From VGKU01 sp964388785 (GTDB taxonomy: Bacteria > Patescibacteriota > Patescibacteriia > UBA9934 > GWF2-40-263), in NCBI GenBank assembly GCA_964388785.1, contig CAYMBX010000048.1, positions 1-5,593 of the forward strand: DNA of 5,593 bases. The letters run 5' to 3'. A model generated the notes under the pieces. That model was not told where the DNA came from. It did not search any database and worked only from the letters and a program-made list of their open reading frames with translations. The stretch's first letter is position 1; each line of letters begins with the position of its first letter. Positions 1 to 5,593 of the stretch are shown piece after piece. Both the position numbers and the translations under genes were made by a program.

Positions 1-5
1 TGACT

Positions 6-956
6 ATGTCTCGTGCGATGGTTTCGATTATTGTTCCGGTGTACAACGAAGAGGGAAACATCGGACTTTTTTATTCCACGCTTGCTCCTGTCGTGTCTGC
101 ATGTGCATACGATTTTGAAATTCTATTTGTGAACGATGGGAGCACAGATGACTCAGGAAAGGCACTGCGCGGACTGGCTGCTCAGGATGCGCGCGTCGTT
201 TTACTCGAGCTGTCTCGAAATTTTGGAAAAGAGATTGCGCTCACTGCCGGATTGCATCATGCCAAAGGGGACGCCGCGATCATGATCGATGCGGATTTGC
301 AGCATCCCGTTGAGCTCATTCCGAACTTTCTCGAGGAGTGGGAACGTGGGGCGGAAGTCGTTATCGGTATTCGAAAAACGAACAAACGGGAAGGGATCAT
401 CAAACAGGTCGGATCACGACTGTTTTATGCGATGATTCGTCGGATTTCCGAAACAGAGATCACTCCGTTTGCAACGGATTATCGGCTTCTCGACCGGTGT
501 GTGATCGATGCATTCCGTTCGTTTACAGAACGACAACGTTTGACGCGTGCGCTCATCGATTGGCTTGGTTTTCGACGTGCATACATTACGTTCGATGCGT
601 TTGCACGCGCGAACGGTCGCGCAACGTATTCATTTTGGAAACTGATCAAACTCGCCATGCACAGTGTGGTGTCTTTGAGTTTTTTTCCTTTGAAACTAGT
701 GGGATTTCTTGGGCTGTTTATTGTGCTGACATTCGGTCCGCTTGGTCTGTACATTCTGATCGGAAAGTATTTTTTGCAGACACCATTTGCATCCAGTTTT
801 TCGGGACCGGCGCAGCTTGCGATTCTCACGATTTTCATGGTCGGGGTGATGATGAGTGCTCTCGGACTGATCACACTTTACATTGCGAATATTCATTCGG
901 AAGTGCTCAATCGACCGTTGTATGTGATACGTAAATCAACGAAACGTGTGTTATGA
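6..956 (+). CDS. GT2 polyprenyl-phosphate glycosyltransferase, GtrB/ArnC/DPM1-like
   Basis: Predicted to transfer a sugar from a nucleotide sugar to polyprenyl (undecaprenyl) phosphate on the cytoplasmic face of the membrane, giving a lipid-linked donor for later extracytoplasmic transfer. The 316-residue protein opens with the GT2 signature VSIIVPVYNEE (6-16), followed by NDGSTDDS (43-50), RNFGKEIALTAG (71-82) and the metal-binding DxD within DADLQHP (95-101). The TDYRLLDR segment (157-164) matches the GDFRLM-type motif of GtrB relatives with Thr for the usual Gly. G204-x-x-x-Y208 and SFFPLK (225-230) lead into two membrane stretches at about 228-253 and 268-293, then the family-typical NRPLYVIRK tail (302-310). 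Length is normal for the family. Met1 at base 6 or Met5 at base 18 could be the start; neither has a visible ribosome binding site, and the TGA at 1-3 may be the stop of an upstream gene. The family is secure; the sugar cannot be read from the sequence. Confidence 0.93.
   Translation: MSRAMVSIIVPVYNEEGNIGLFYSTLAPVVSACAYDFEILFVNDGSTDDSGKALRGLAAQDARVVLLELSRNFGKEIALTAGLHHAKGDAAIMIDADLQHPVELIPNFLEEWERGAEVVIGIRKTNKREGIIKQVGSRLFYAMIRRISETEITPFATDYRLLDRCVIDAFRSFTERQRLTRALIDWLGFRRAYITFDAFARANGRATYSFWKLIKLAMHSVVSLSFFPLKLVGFLGLFIVLTFGPLGLYILIGKYFLQTPFASSFSGPAQLAILTIFMVGVMMSALGLITLYIANIHSEVLNRPLYVIRKSTKRVL
953..956 (+). other. ATGA stop/start overlap, GT2 to GT4 genes
   Basis: The ATG of the GT4 gene shares bases with the TGA of the GT2 gene. 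No Shine-Dalgarno-like purine run lies in the preceding 20 bases, so re-initiation by the terminating ribosome (translational coupling) is the likely mode. It also supports TGA being a true stop in this organism. Confidence 0.85.
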
Positions 957-2053
957 AGGTGCTGTGGCTGACGTGGAAAGATAAAACGCATCCGCTTGCC
1001 GGGGGCGCGGAAACGGTCAATGAGGCGATCGCCAAGCGGCTTGTGGAGAGGGGCCACGAGGTTACGTTTCTCGTTGCCGGACATGTTGGATGCGTACACG
1101 AAGAGATGGTGGACGGATATCGCGTCATTCGTGTCGGCGATCGTTGGAGCGTTTATTTACATGCGTGGTTGTATTACAAGGCACATCTTCAGGGATGGGC
1201 GGATCTTGTGATCGATGAAGTCAATACAATTCCTTTTTTTGCAGGATTTTACACACGAGAAAAAACAGTGTTATTTTTTCATCAATTGTGTCGAAACGTG
1301 TGGTTCTATGAAATGCCGTTTCCTCTGAGCGTACTTGGCTATTTGATGGAACCGCTCATGTTGTTTCTGGTGAACCATTTTCCCACACTGACGGTTTCTG
1401 AAAGTACAAAGACGGACTTGATGCGTTACGGGTTCCAGGAGAAAAAGATTTTTTTGATTCCCGTGGGTATTGAAATTGAACCTGTTGGAAACCTCGATCG
1501 ACAGAAGTTTGCACATCCGACCCTGTTGAGTCTTGGTTCGATGCGGCGGATGAAGCGTACAAAAGACATTGTGCGCGCGTTTGAAATGGCAAAAGAACAG
1601 ATTCCTACCCTACGCTTAATCCTCGCGGGTGATGCGTCTGGTGCGTACGGAAAATCCGTGTTGAGTCTGGTGAATCATTCCCGTTACCGTGATTCAGTTG
1701 AGGCGAAGGGAAGAGTGCATGCACACGAACGTAAAGAGCTGATGATGCGCGCGCATGTACTTTTGTCAACATCTGTGAAGGAGGGGTGGGGACTGGTGGT
1801 GACGGAAGCGCAAAGCCAAGGAACACCCGCGGTTGTGTATAATGTGGATGGTCTTCGGGAGAGTGTGGTGGATGGACAAACCGGAATCATCAGCCAACGC
1901 AATACTCCCGAAGCACTTGCCGAAGCGGTGGTGCGCATATTTAAAGATCCTTCGGTATACGAGCGTCTCCGGCATAACGGATGGAAGGCGAGTCAGGCTT
2001 ATACGTTTGATCGAAGTGCACAAATTTTTGAAGATGTATGCTGTCGTTTTTAA
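953..2053 (+). CDS. GT4-family (GT-B fold) glycosyltransferase
   Basis: Retaining-type glycosyltransferase predicted to add a sugar from a nucleotide donor to a growing lipid-linked glycan at the cytoplasmic face. The 366-residue protein has the N-terminal acceptor-side Rossmann domain with MKVLWLTW (1-8) and the GGAE loop (17-20), FFHQL (108-112) and TVSESTK (147-153). The C-terminal donor domain starts near IPVGI (169-173). GSMRRMKR (195-202) sits where the family's phosphate-binding Arg/Lys loop lies, ILAGD is at 223-227, and EGWGLVVTE (277-285) supplies the E-x7-E motif, followed by SQGTPAVVYNVDG (288-300) and the DGQTG loop (307-311). Length is typical, and no signal peptide or clear membrane helix is evident. 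The start overlaps the stop of the preceding gene as ATGA, and the sequence before it lacks a Shine-Dalgarno motif, so translation is probably coupled. Donor and acceptor are unknown. Confidence 0.93.
   Translation: MKVLWLTWKDKTHPLAGGAETVNEAIAKRLVERGHEVTFLVAGHVGCVHEEMVDGYRVIRVGDRWSVYLHAWLYYKAHLQGWADLVIDEVNTIPFFAGFYTREKTVLFFHQLCRNVWFYEMPFPLSVLGYLMEPLMLFLVNHFPTLTVSESTKTDLMRYGFQEKKIFLIPVGIEIEPVGNLDRQKFAHPTLLSLGSMRRMKRTKDIVRAFEMAKEQIPTLRLILAGDASGAYGKSVLSLVNHSRYRDSVEAKGRVHAHERKELMMRAHVLLSTSVKEGWGLVVTEAQSQGTPAVVYNVDGLRESVVDGQTGIISQRNTPEALAEAVVRIFKDPSVYERLRHNGWKASQAYTFDRSAQIFEDVCCRF
2038..2053 (+). other. 16-base gene overlap, GT4 to membrane protein genes
   Basis: The last codons of the GT4 gene (ending DVCCRF and TAA) overlap the first codons of the membrane protein (MLSFL) in another frame. 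Only a weak GAAG (2030-2033) precedes the start. The N-terminal membrane helix of the downstream protein requires this start or one very close to it. Confidence 0.75.
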
Positions 2054-4095
2054 AGCGATACGCGTTTTCATTTTTGCTCGTGGCCATCTCCATGGCGACG
2101 TACCGCGCCTGGCTGTCACCCTCGATATTTTCCTATAGCGATTATTGGTTTCTACACGATGAGTCCCTTGCGGATTTTGCCTCCATGGGGACCTGGAACG
2201 CCATGATCAATTTGGGGGGAGACAATCTTGGATTGCTGTACCGCGCTCCACTTCATTTGCTTTTTGGTTTGTTTGATCAGTATGTGGTTGCCAATTTTGT
2301 GCTCGTGTTCTTTCCGATTATTTTTTTGTTTCCGCTCGCAGCATTCTGGTTCTCAAAACAACTATTGAAACACGATTTCGCCGCTTTTGTGGCTGCGGTG
2401 GTTCTCTGTTTCAACTCCTACATTCTTTCCATCAATACACAAGGCCATCTCCTGTTAACGATCGGGATCGCGTTTGGTTTGTGGAGTTTGGGATGGCTAC
2501 TCCATCCTGTGCGCAGTTATTCGCACATTCTTTTTTCAGCGCTTGCGCTTGCAGCTTGTGCGGTTTACGATTTTCGATTTTTTTACATTTTTTTCGTCTT
2601 TCTTCATCTACCCATTCTTGCAATCAGAGTGATTCGTCAAAAACAATGGAGACACGGGCTTCTGTTTCTGGTGACAATCGGTTTTCTCCTCGCGTTTTTT
2701 TTGTTGCCGCTCGCCGTATTCCATTCTTCAGATCAATTACAATCTATCCTTGGGCGTGAATTATTTGGAAGTTCCTTTTTCACACTTGAGCACGCGCTGA
2801 CACTCCATCATCCGTTTTGGAATGGTGGGGCGATTCAATGGTTTTTTACGGAAGGACCCGAATTTCTTTTTTTCCTGATTCCCGCACTCGCCCTGCTCGG
2901 CTATTTCGTCGCTCGAAAAGATCCGCGCGCAACGTTTTTCCTTCTTCTTGCTGTGGTGGGCATTTTTCTTTCAAAACAAGAATCAGCACCGTTTCCGCAC
3001 GCGTATTCCTGGTTGTTCACCCACATTCCAGGCTTCCAAGCTTTTCGTGAAGCAACAAAATTTTACATCCTGACCGCCATCGGGTATTCAGCACTCTTTG
3101 GATTTTTGGCCATGCATGGCACACGACGATTCTTGCGGTTTGGAGCTGTTGGATTGATGCTTCTGACCATGCTTGTCAACACATTACCGTACCTCACGGG
3201 TTCGATCGGCACGATGATGGCACCGCGGACCATTCAAGAAGATTACATGGTTTGGAAAGAGTTTCTTCTTCGTCAGGATGAGTTCTTCCGGACTCTCTGG
3301 ATTCCACGCGCGTCCCGCTGGCTCTACTTATCCAATCAGAAACCCGCGCTCTCGGCGATTGATCTTGCGTATTCCGATTGGTCATCCTATGCGACGAAAA
3401 GTCAACAAGGCGCATCTGTGTCTCCGGAGTTTTTTCTTATGGAGCTTTTGACGCATCCGCGCGCCAACGAAATCCTTGATCTCGCATCGGTGAAATACGT
3501 CGTGCTTCCTATCCAAGACAAAGTCAATGACGATGATTTTTTTCCGTATTACGGCGGTCGGGACAATCCAAATATTCGCCGGTGGTATGAAGATCAATTC
3601 GATGCCGTGGAATGGTTGAAAAAAATTGAGATCGGTACACAAGAGCTCATCGTGTATGAAAATCGCGATTATCGGCCGTATGCCGTTTTGGAAACAAATC
3701 CCCCGGTCGCAATCAAATCGCGTGCGATCAGCAGCACCGAACATCGAATCGAATTAAAACGAATCAAAGAAAAGACCCGTGTAACAATCTCGGAACGGTA
3801 CGATCCGTTTTGGCGGTTCTCTCTTTCAGAGACGCTGTGGCTTCCCGCAGAAGCGCAACAAAAAACGGATGCATACACCATGACATTTGAAATCGATCCG
3901 CAATGGATCAAACAACATGTCAATCCTCAGGTGTATCGTTTACATGCGGACGGTTCGATCAGTTTGGAAGCGCGGCTTCGCTATTGTCCGGAGGCCTATT
4001 ATCGGTTCGGGTTTCTGCTCAGCACACTCACGCTCATCGCCACAATCGGATATCTTGCTTGGACGTATGCCTTTTCATTTTTCCGCAAAAAGTAA
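2038..4095 (+). CDS. Multi-spanning membrane protein, putative GT-C glycosyltransferase (YfhO/AftD-like)
   Basis: Large integral membrane protein of 685 residues. Hydrophobic segments appear near 7-25, 82-105, 113-131, 136-155, 162-198 (probably two helices), 207-226, 272-290, 297-311, 341-359 and 366-384. A polar domain spans about 390-650, and a final helix lies at about 655-676, followed by FFRKK. The first extracytoplasmic loop carries an acidic pair (D41, E42), as expected for the catalytic loop of GT-C enzymes. IPGFQAFREATKFY (330-343) resembles the conserved PGF-x-x-FR-x-x-KF segment of YfhO, AftD-like and PTPS-related membrane families. SVKYVVLP (484-491) and YDPFWR (588-593) resemble segments of the soluble domain of such proteins. 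By analogy it would use a polyprenyl-phosphate sugar outside the membrane, and the first gene of the window could make that donor. Starting at 2038 keeps the first helix; the next Met (residue 19) would lose it. The GT-C assignment is inference from topology and short motifs, and a non-enzymatic or transport role is possible. Confidence 0.8.
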   Translation: MLSFLKRYAFSFLLVAISMATYRAWLSPSIFSYSDYWFLHDESLADFASMGTWNAMINLGGDNLGLLYRAPLHLLFGLFDQYVVANFVLVFFPIIFLFPLAAFWFSKQLLKHDFAAFVAAVVLCFNSYILSINTQGHLLLTIGIAFGLWSLGWLLHPVRSYSHILFSALALAACAVYDFRFFYIFFVFLHLPILAIRVIRQKQWRHGLLFLVTIGFLLAFFLLPLAVFHSSDQLQSILGRELFGSSFFTLEHALTLHHPFWNGGAIQWFFTEGPEFLFFLIPALALLGYFVARKDPRATFFLLLAVVGIFLSKQESAPFPHAYSWLFTHIPGFQAFREATKFYILTAIGYSALFGFLAMHGTRRFLRFGAVGLMLLTMLVNTLPYLTGSIGTMMAPRTIQEDYMVWKEFLLRQDEFFRTLWIPRASRWLYLSNQKPALSAIDLAYSDWSSYATKSQQGASVSPEFFLMELLTHPRANEILDLASVKYVVLPIQDKVNDDDFFPYYGGRDNPNIRRWYEDQFDAVEWLKKIEIGTQELIVYENRDYRPYAVLETNPPVAIKSRAISSTEHRIELKRIKEKTRVTISERYDPFWRFSLSETLWLPAEAQQKTDAYTMTFEIDPQWIKQHVNPQVYRLHADGSISLEARLRYCPEAYYRFGFLLSTLTLIATIGYLAWTYAFSFFRKK
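4067..4095 (+). other. Probable 29-base gene overlap, membrane protein to FkbM genes
   Basis: If the methyltransferase starts at ATG 4067, it overlaps the end of the membrane protein gene (tail FFRKK, TAA at 4093-4095). The overlap depends on that start choice; TTG 4130 or GTG 4181 would instead leave a gap of 34 or 85 bases. Confidence 0.5.
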
Positions 4096-4930
4096 AATCT
4101 GGTTTTATGCGCGTTATCTTTTCGATAAGTTGGTCCGGATTTGGTTTGACGTCAAACGTCCGAAATGGCGCTTTTTTTGGGTGGAATTTTTTTACTCGTT
4201 CGGCAAACTCGTTCCTTTCGTCCAATCGTTCTTTCTTCGCGTGAACGCGCTTTCGTTCGCTGTTACACGCTTCGGTTCGTTTCATCTTCGGCCGCATACG
4301 CACGATCCCATTTGTGCTTCACCCGCATTTGAGCGACTAGATGTGGATGAACTACTGGCTCGGATGAATGAAAAAATCGGGGAAGGGAAACGCTTGTTAT
4401 TTTTGGATGTCGGTGCGGACATTGGAACGTATACCGTGGCGGTTGGGAACGCGTTTCGTGCGAGCGCTCGTGTTCACATCGCCGCATTTGAACCGATGGG
4501 AGAAAGCCGCCGTTATTTTGAGAAAAATATTTTGACGAACCAACTTAATGAGATGGTTCGTGTGTATCCGTTTGCGCTTTCTGACCGTTCGGGAACACTG
4601 ACGGTCAATGAAAATCGAAGTGAGCCCGGTTCGACCGGAATTGCGCATGTCGCAGGCGCGCGAACCGTTTCGATTCCTTGCGAAAAATTGGACAATTTGG
4701 ATATGTTATCTACGTTATACGACGAAATTTTTGTGAAGTTGGATGTAGAAGGGGCGGAGCGTTCAGTGATAGAAGGGGCGGAACGTTTTTTCAGAGACGC
4801 AAAGCACGTCACCTTGCTTGTGGAGGATTTTATTGATCCGCGCATTATTTCATTTTTGGAAAGCGAAGGTTTTGTGTTTTCCAAAAAGGTCACGACCTAC
4901 AACAGTTGGTGGGAGAAAGCGCGCGTATGA
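4067..4930 (+). CDS. FkbM-family SAM-dependent methyltransferase
   Basis: Predicted O-methyltransferase, probably acting on a sugar hydroxyl of the glycan made by this cluster; characterised FkbM relatives include the Nod-factor fucose methyltransferase NoeI. With the start at 4067 the protein has 287 residues. The SAM-binding motif I is FLDVGADIGTYTV (112-124), the acidic ribose-binding residue lies in AFEP (140-143), and VKLDVEGAERSVIEGAE (223-239) is the FkbM signature. The first 60 or so residues are rich in Trp, Phe, Tyr, Lys and Arg (for example WFYARYLFDK at 12-21) and may associate with the membrane. The start is uncertain: the reading frame is open back to an ATG at 3887, deep inside the preceding gene, which is implausibly long. 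ATG 4067 gives a 29-base overlap and has no good ribosome binding site; TTG 4130 and GTG 4181 are alternatives. All retain the catalytic domain. Confidence 0.88.
   Translation: MPFHFSAKSKIWFYARYLFDKLVRIWFDVKRPKWRFFWVEFFYSFGKLVPFVQSFFLRVNALSFAVTRFGSFHLRPHTHDPICASPAFERLDVDELLARMNEKIGEGKRLLFLDVGADIGTYTVAVGNAFRASARVHIAAFEPMGESRRYFEKNILTNQLNEMVRVYPFALSDRSGTLTVNENRSEPGSTGIAHVAGARTVSIPCEKLDNLDMLSTLYDEIFVKLDVEGAERSVIEGAERFFRDAKHVTLLVEDFIDPRIISFLESEGFVFSKKVTTYNSWWEKARV
4911..4915 (+). promoter_or_regulatory. Shine-Dalgarno-like GGGAG before the flippase gene
   Basis: GGGAG, continuing as GAAAG, lies 11 bases before ATG 4927 and 14 before ATG 4930, within the 3' end of the methyltransferase gene. It is the clearest ribosome-binding-like purine run ahead of any start in the window. 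Its spacing is slightly long and favours ATG 4927 over 4930. Confidence 0.4.
4927..4930 (+). other. ATGA stop/start overlap, FkbM to flippase genes
   Basis: The methyltransferase TGA (4928-4930) is embedded in the tandem ATGATGA start region of the flippase gene. This is the second four-base ATGA coupling in the window. Confidence 0.8.
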
Positions 4931-5593
4931 TGACTTGGAAAGATTCGCTGATCCGAGGAACGGTCGCGGTCACACTGATGAACATCGCCGCGGCCGTGTT
5001 AAACTATTTTGTCCATCCCTTGGCCGGGCGCGCACTTTCCGTTTCCGAATACGGAGATTTTCAAGCCCTTCTTTCTCTTTTGGCGATTTTTACGGTGCTT
5101 GGAACCGTGTATTTTACGCTTTTCACGAAAGCGATCGCGCCGTTCAGGGATGATTGCGTCCGTGTCGGCGCAATGTATCGGTTCGGTCGTCGAAATGCCA
5201 AACGTCTCGGCTCCGTTTTCTTTGTTGTGAGTTTGCTTTCGATTCCGTTTTTGCAAGACATCTTTTCGTTCTCCTCACCGCTGGTCCTGCTCATCCTTTC
5301 CTTGTCCGTCTTTTTTCTGTTTGACGTGTTCCTCACTCGGGCCGTCCTGAGCGGCACGCATCGTTTTGTTTCCTATGCGATCAACACGGTCATTGAGCCG
5401 TTCGCACGATTTGCCGCGGTCTTTCTGTTCGTGACGGTTTTTGCCTGGGGGGCGATCGGTTCGACGCTGTCACTGGTGATCGGACTTGTCAGTGTGTGGG
5501 CGTTCGGTCTGGTCCAAACACGATTCTTGGGCGCAGCAACAGAAGAAGAAAAAATTGCTTTAACGCGTGCGCAGATCCCATTCGTTTTTGTGA
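4927..5593 (+). CDS. Polysaccharide flippase, MOP superfamily (Wzx-like), N-terminal part
   Basis: The frame is open from ATG 4927 to the window edge: 222 complete codons with no stop, about half of a typical 400-500 residue flippase. These proteins move lipid-linked oligosaccharides from the cytoplasmic to the outer face of the membrane. Hydrophobic segments fall near residues 11-30, 44-65, 95-113, 116-136, 155-175 and 176-195. LSVSEYGDFQALLSL (37-51) matches the family's loop between helices 1 and 2 (usually -x-x-D/E-Y-G-x-F-). GTHRFVSY (143-150) with R161 resembles the G-x-x-R/K-F ... R pattern around helix 5. A second in-frame ATG at 4930 is an equally possible start. The purine-rich GGGAG at 4911-4915, 11 bases upstream of ATG 4927, could be the ribosome binding site. 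The start overlaps the methyltransferase stop as ATGA. The class is recognised from motif pattern and topology; the transported glycan is unknown. Confidence 0.85.
   Translation, partial: MMTWKDSLIRGTVAVTLMNIAAAVLNYFVHPLAGRALSVSEYGDFQALLSLLAIFTVLGTVYFTLFTKAIAPFRDDCVRVGAMYRFGRRNAKRLGSVFFVVSLLSIPFLQDIFSFSSPLVLLILSLSVFFLFDVFLTRAVLSGTHRFVSYAINTVIEPFARFAAVFLFVTVFAWGAIGSTLSLVIGLVSVWAFGLVQTRFLGAATEEEKIALTRAQIPFVFV

Noticed and set aside
479..874. Minus-strand open frames opposite the GT2 gene and elsewhere
   Set aside because: All are antisense to well-supported genes, have low-complexity translations rich in Arg and Ser, and show no recognisable domain or start signal.
338..934. A 198-codon open frame on the + strand inside the GT2 gene
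   Set aside because: It lies wholly within a gene with unmistakable GT2 motifs, its translation is rich in Cys, Arg, Thr and Ser with no family resemblance, and it has no ribosome binding site. It is a frame shadow.
2578..2702. T-runs of 7 to 8 bases in the membrane protein gene (for example 2578-2584, 2588-2594, 2695-2702), considered as phase-variation tracts
   Set aside because: They encode Phe-rich membrane helices, are only moderately long, occur in several places, and the frame is intact throughout.
3887..4066. Upstream extension of the FkbM frame to an ATG at 3887
   Set aside because: It would overlap the membrane protein gene by 209 bases, and the translation (MKSIRNGSNNMS...) has no domain character. 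ATG 4067 is more plausible.
4144..4157. A 14-base perfect palindrome, GTTTGACGTCAAAC, near the 5' end of the FkbM gene
   Set aside because: One palindrome of this size is expected by chance roughly every 16 kb. It is in coding sequence, is not repeated in the window and has no associated promoter.
1..5593. RNA genes, CRISPR arrays, insertion sequences, terminators and a hidden novel system
   Set aside because: No tRNA-like cloverleaf, repeat-spacer pattern, inverted terminal repeats or stem-loop followed by a T-run outside a gene was found. The whole window is accounted for by coding sequence.

Overview
The window is a tightly packed piece of a bacterial surface-glycan (exopolysaccharide or cell-wall polysaccharide) gene cluster. 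It holds five protein genes, all on the + strand, with no intergenic space: each gene overlaps the next by 4 to 29 bases. Base composition looks intermediate (somewhat under 50% G+C by eye). TGA is a normal stop: the first gene ends at a TGA inside an ATGA overlap, and the fourth ends the same way. This argues against code 25, in which TGA is read as glycine. Extreme gene overlap, weak Shine-Dalgarno signals and this mix of divergent glycan genes would fit a candidate-phyla (Patescibacteria-type) genome, but that placement is a low-confidence inference. Nothing here is a taxonomic marker.

Layout: (1) 6-956, a GT2 glycosyltransferase of the GtrB/ArnC/dolichol-phosphate-mannose-synthase type with two C-terminal membrane helices, predicted to load a sugar onto polyprenyl phosphate. 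(2) 953-2053, a GT4-type, GT-B fold, nucleotide-sugar glycosyltransferase. (3) 2038-4095, a 685-residue multi-spanning membrane protein with a large extracytoplasmic domain, resembling GT-C transferases and YfhO/AftD-like proteins. (4) about 4067-4930, an FkbM-family SAM-dependent methyltransferase with an aromatic and basic N-terminal extension. (5) 4927 to the window end, the N-terminal half of a MOP-superfamily polysaccharide flippase (Wzx-like), cut by the window edge.

Inferred working model: the GT4 enzyme builds a lipid-linked oligosaccharide on the cytoplasmic side, the flippase moves it across the membrane, the GtrB-like enzyme makes a polyprenyl-phosphate sugar, and the GT-C-like protein uses that donor outside the membrane. 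The FkbM enzyme would O-methylate a sugar in the product. I see no RNA gene, mobile element, CRISPR array, promoter or terminator; promoter and terminator probably lie outside the window. The least understood item is the membrane protein at 2038-4095. I found no convincing evidence of an entirely new kind of system.
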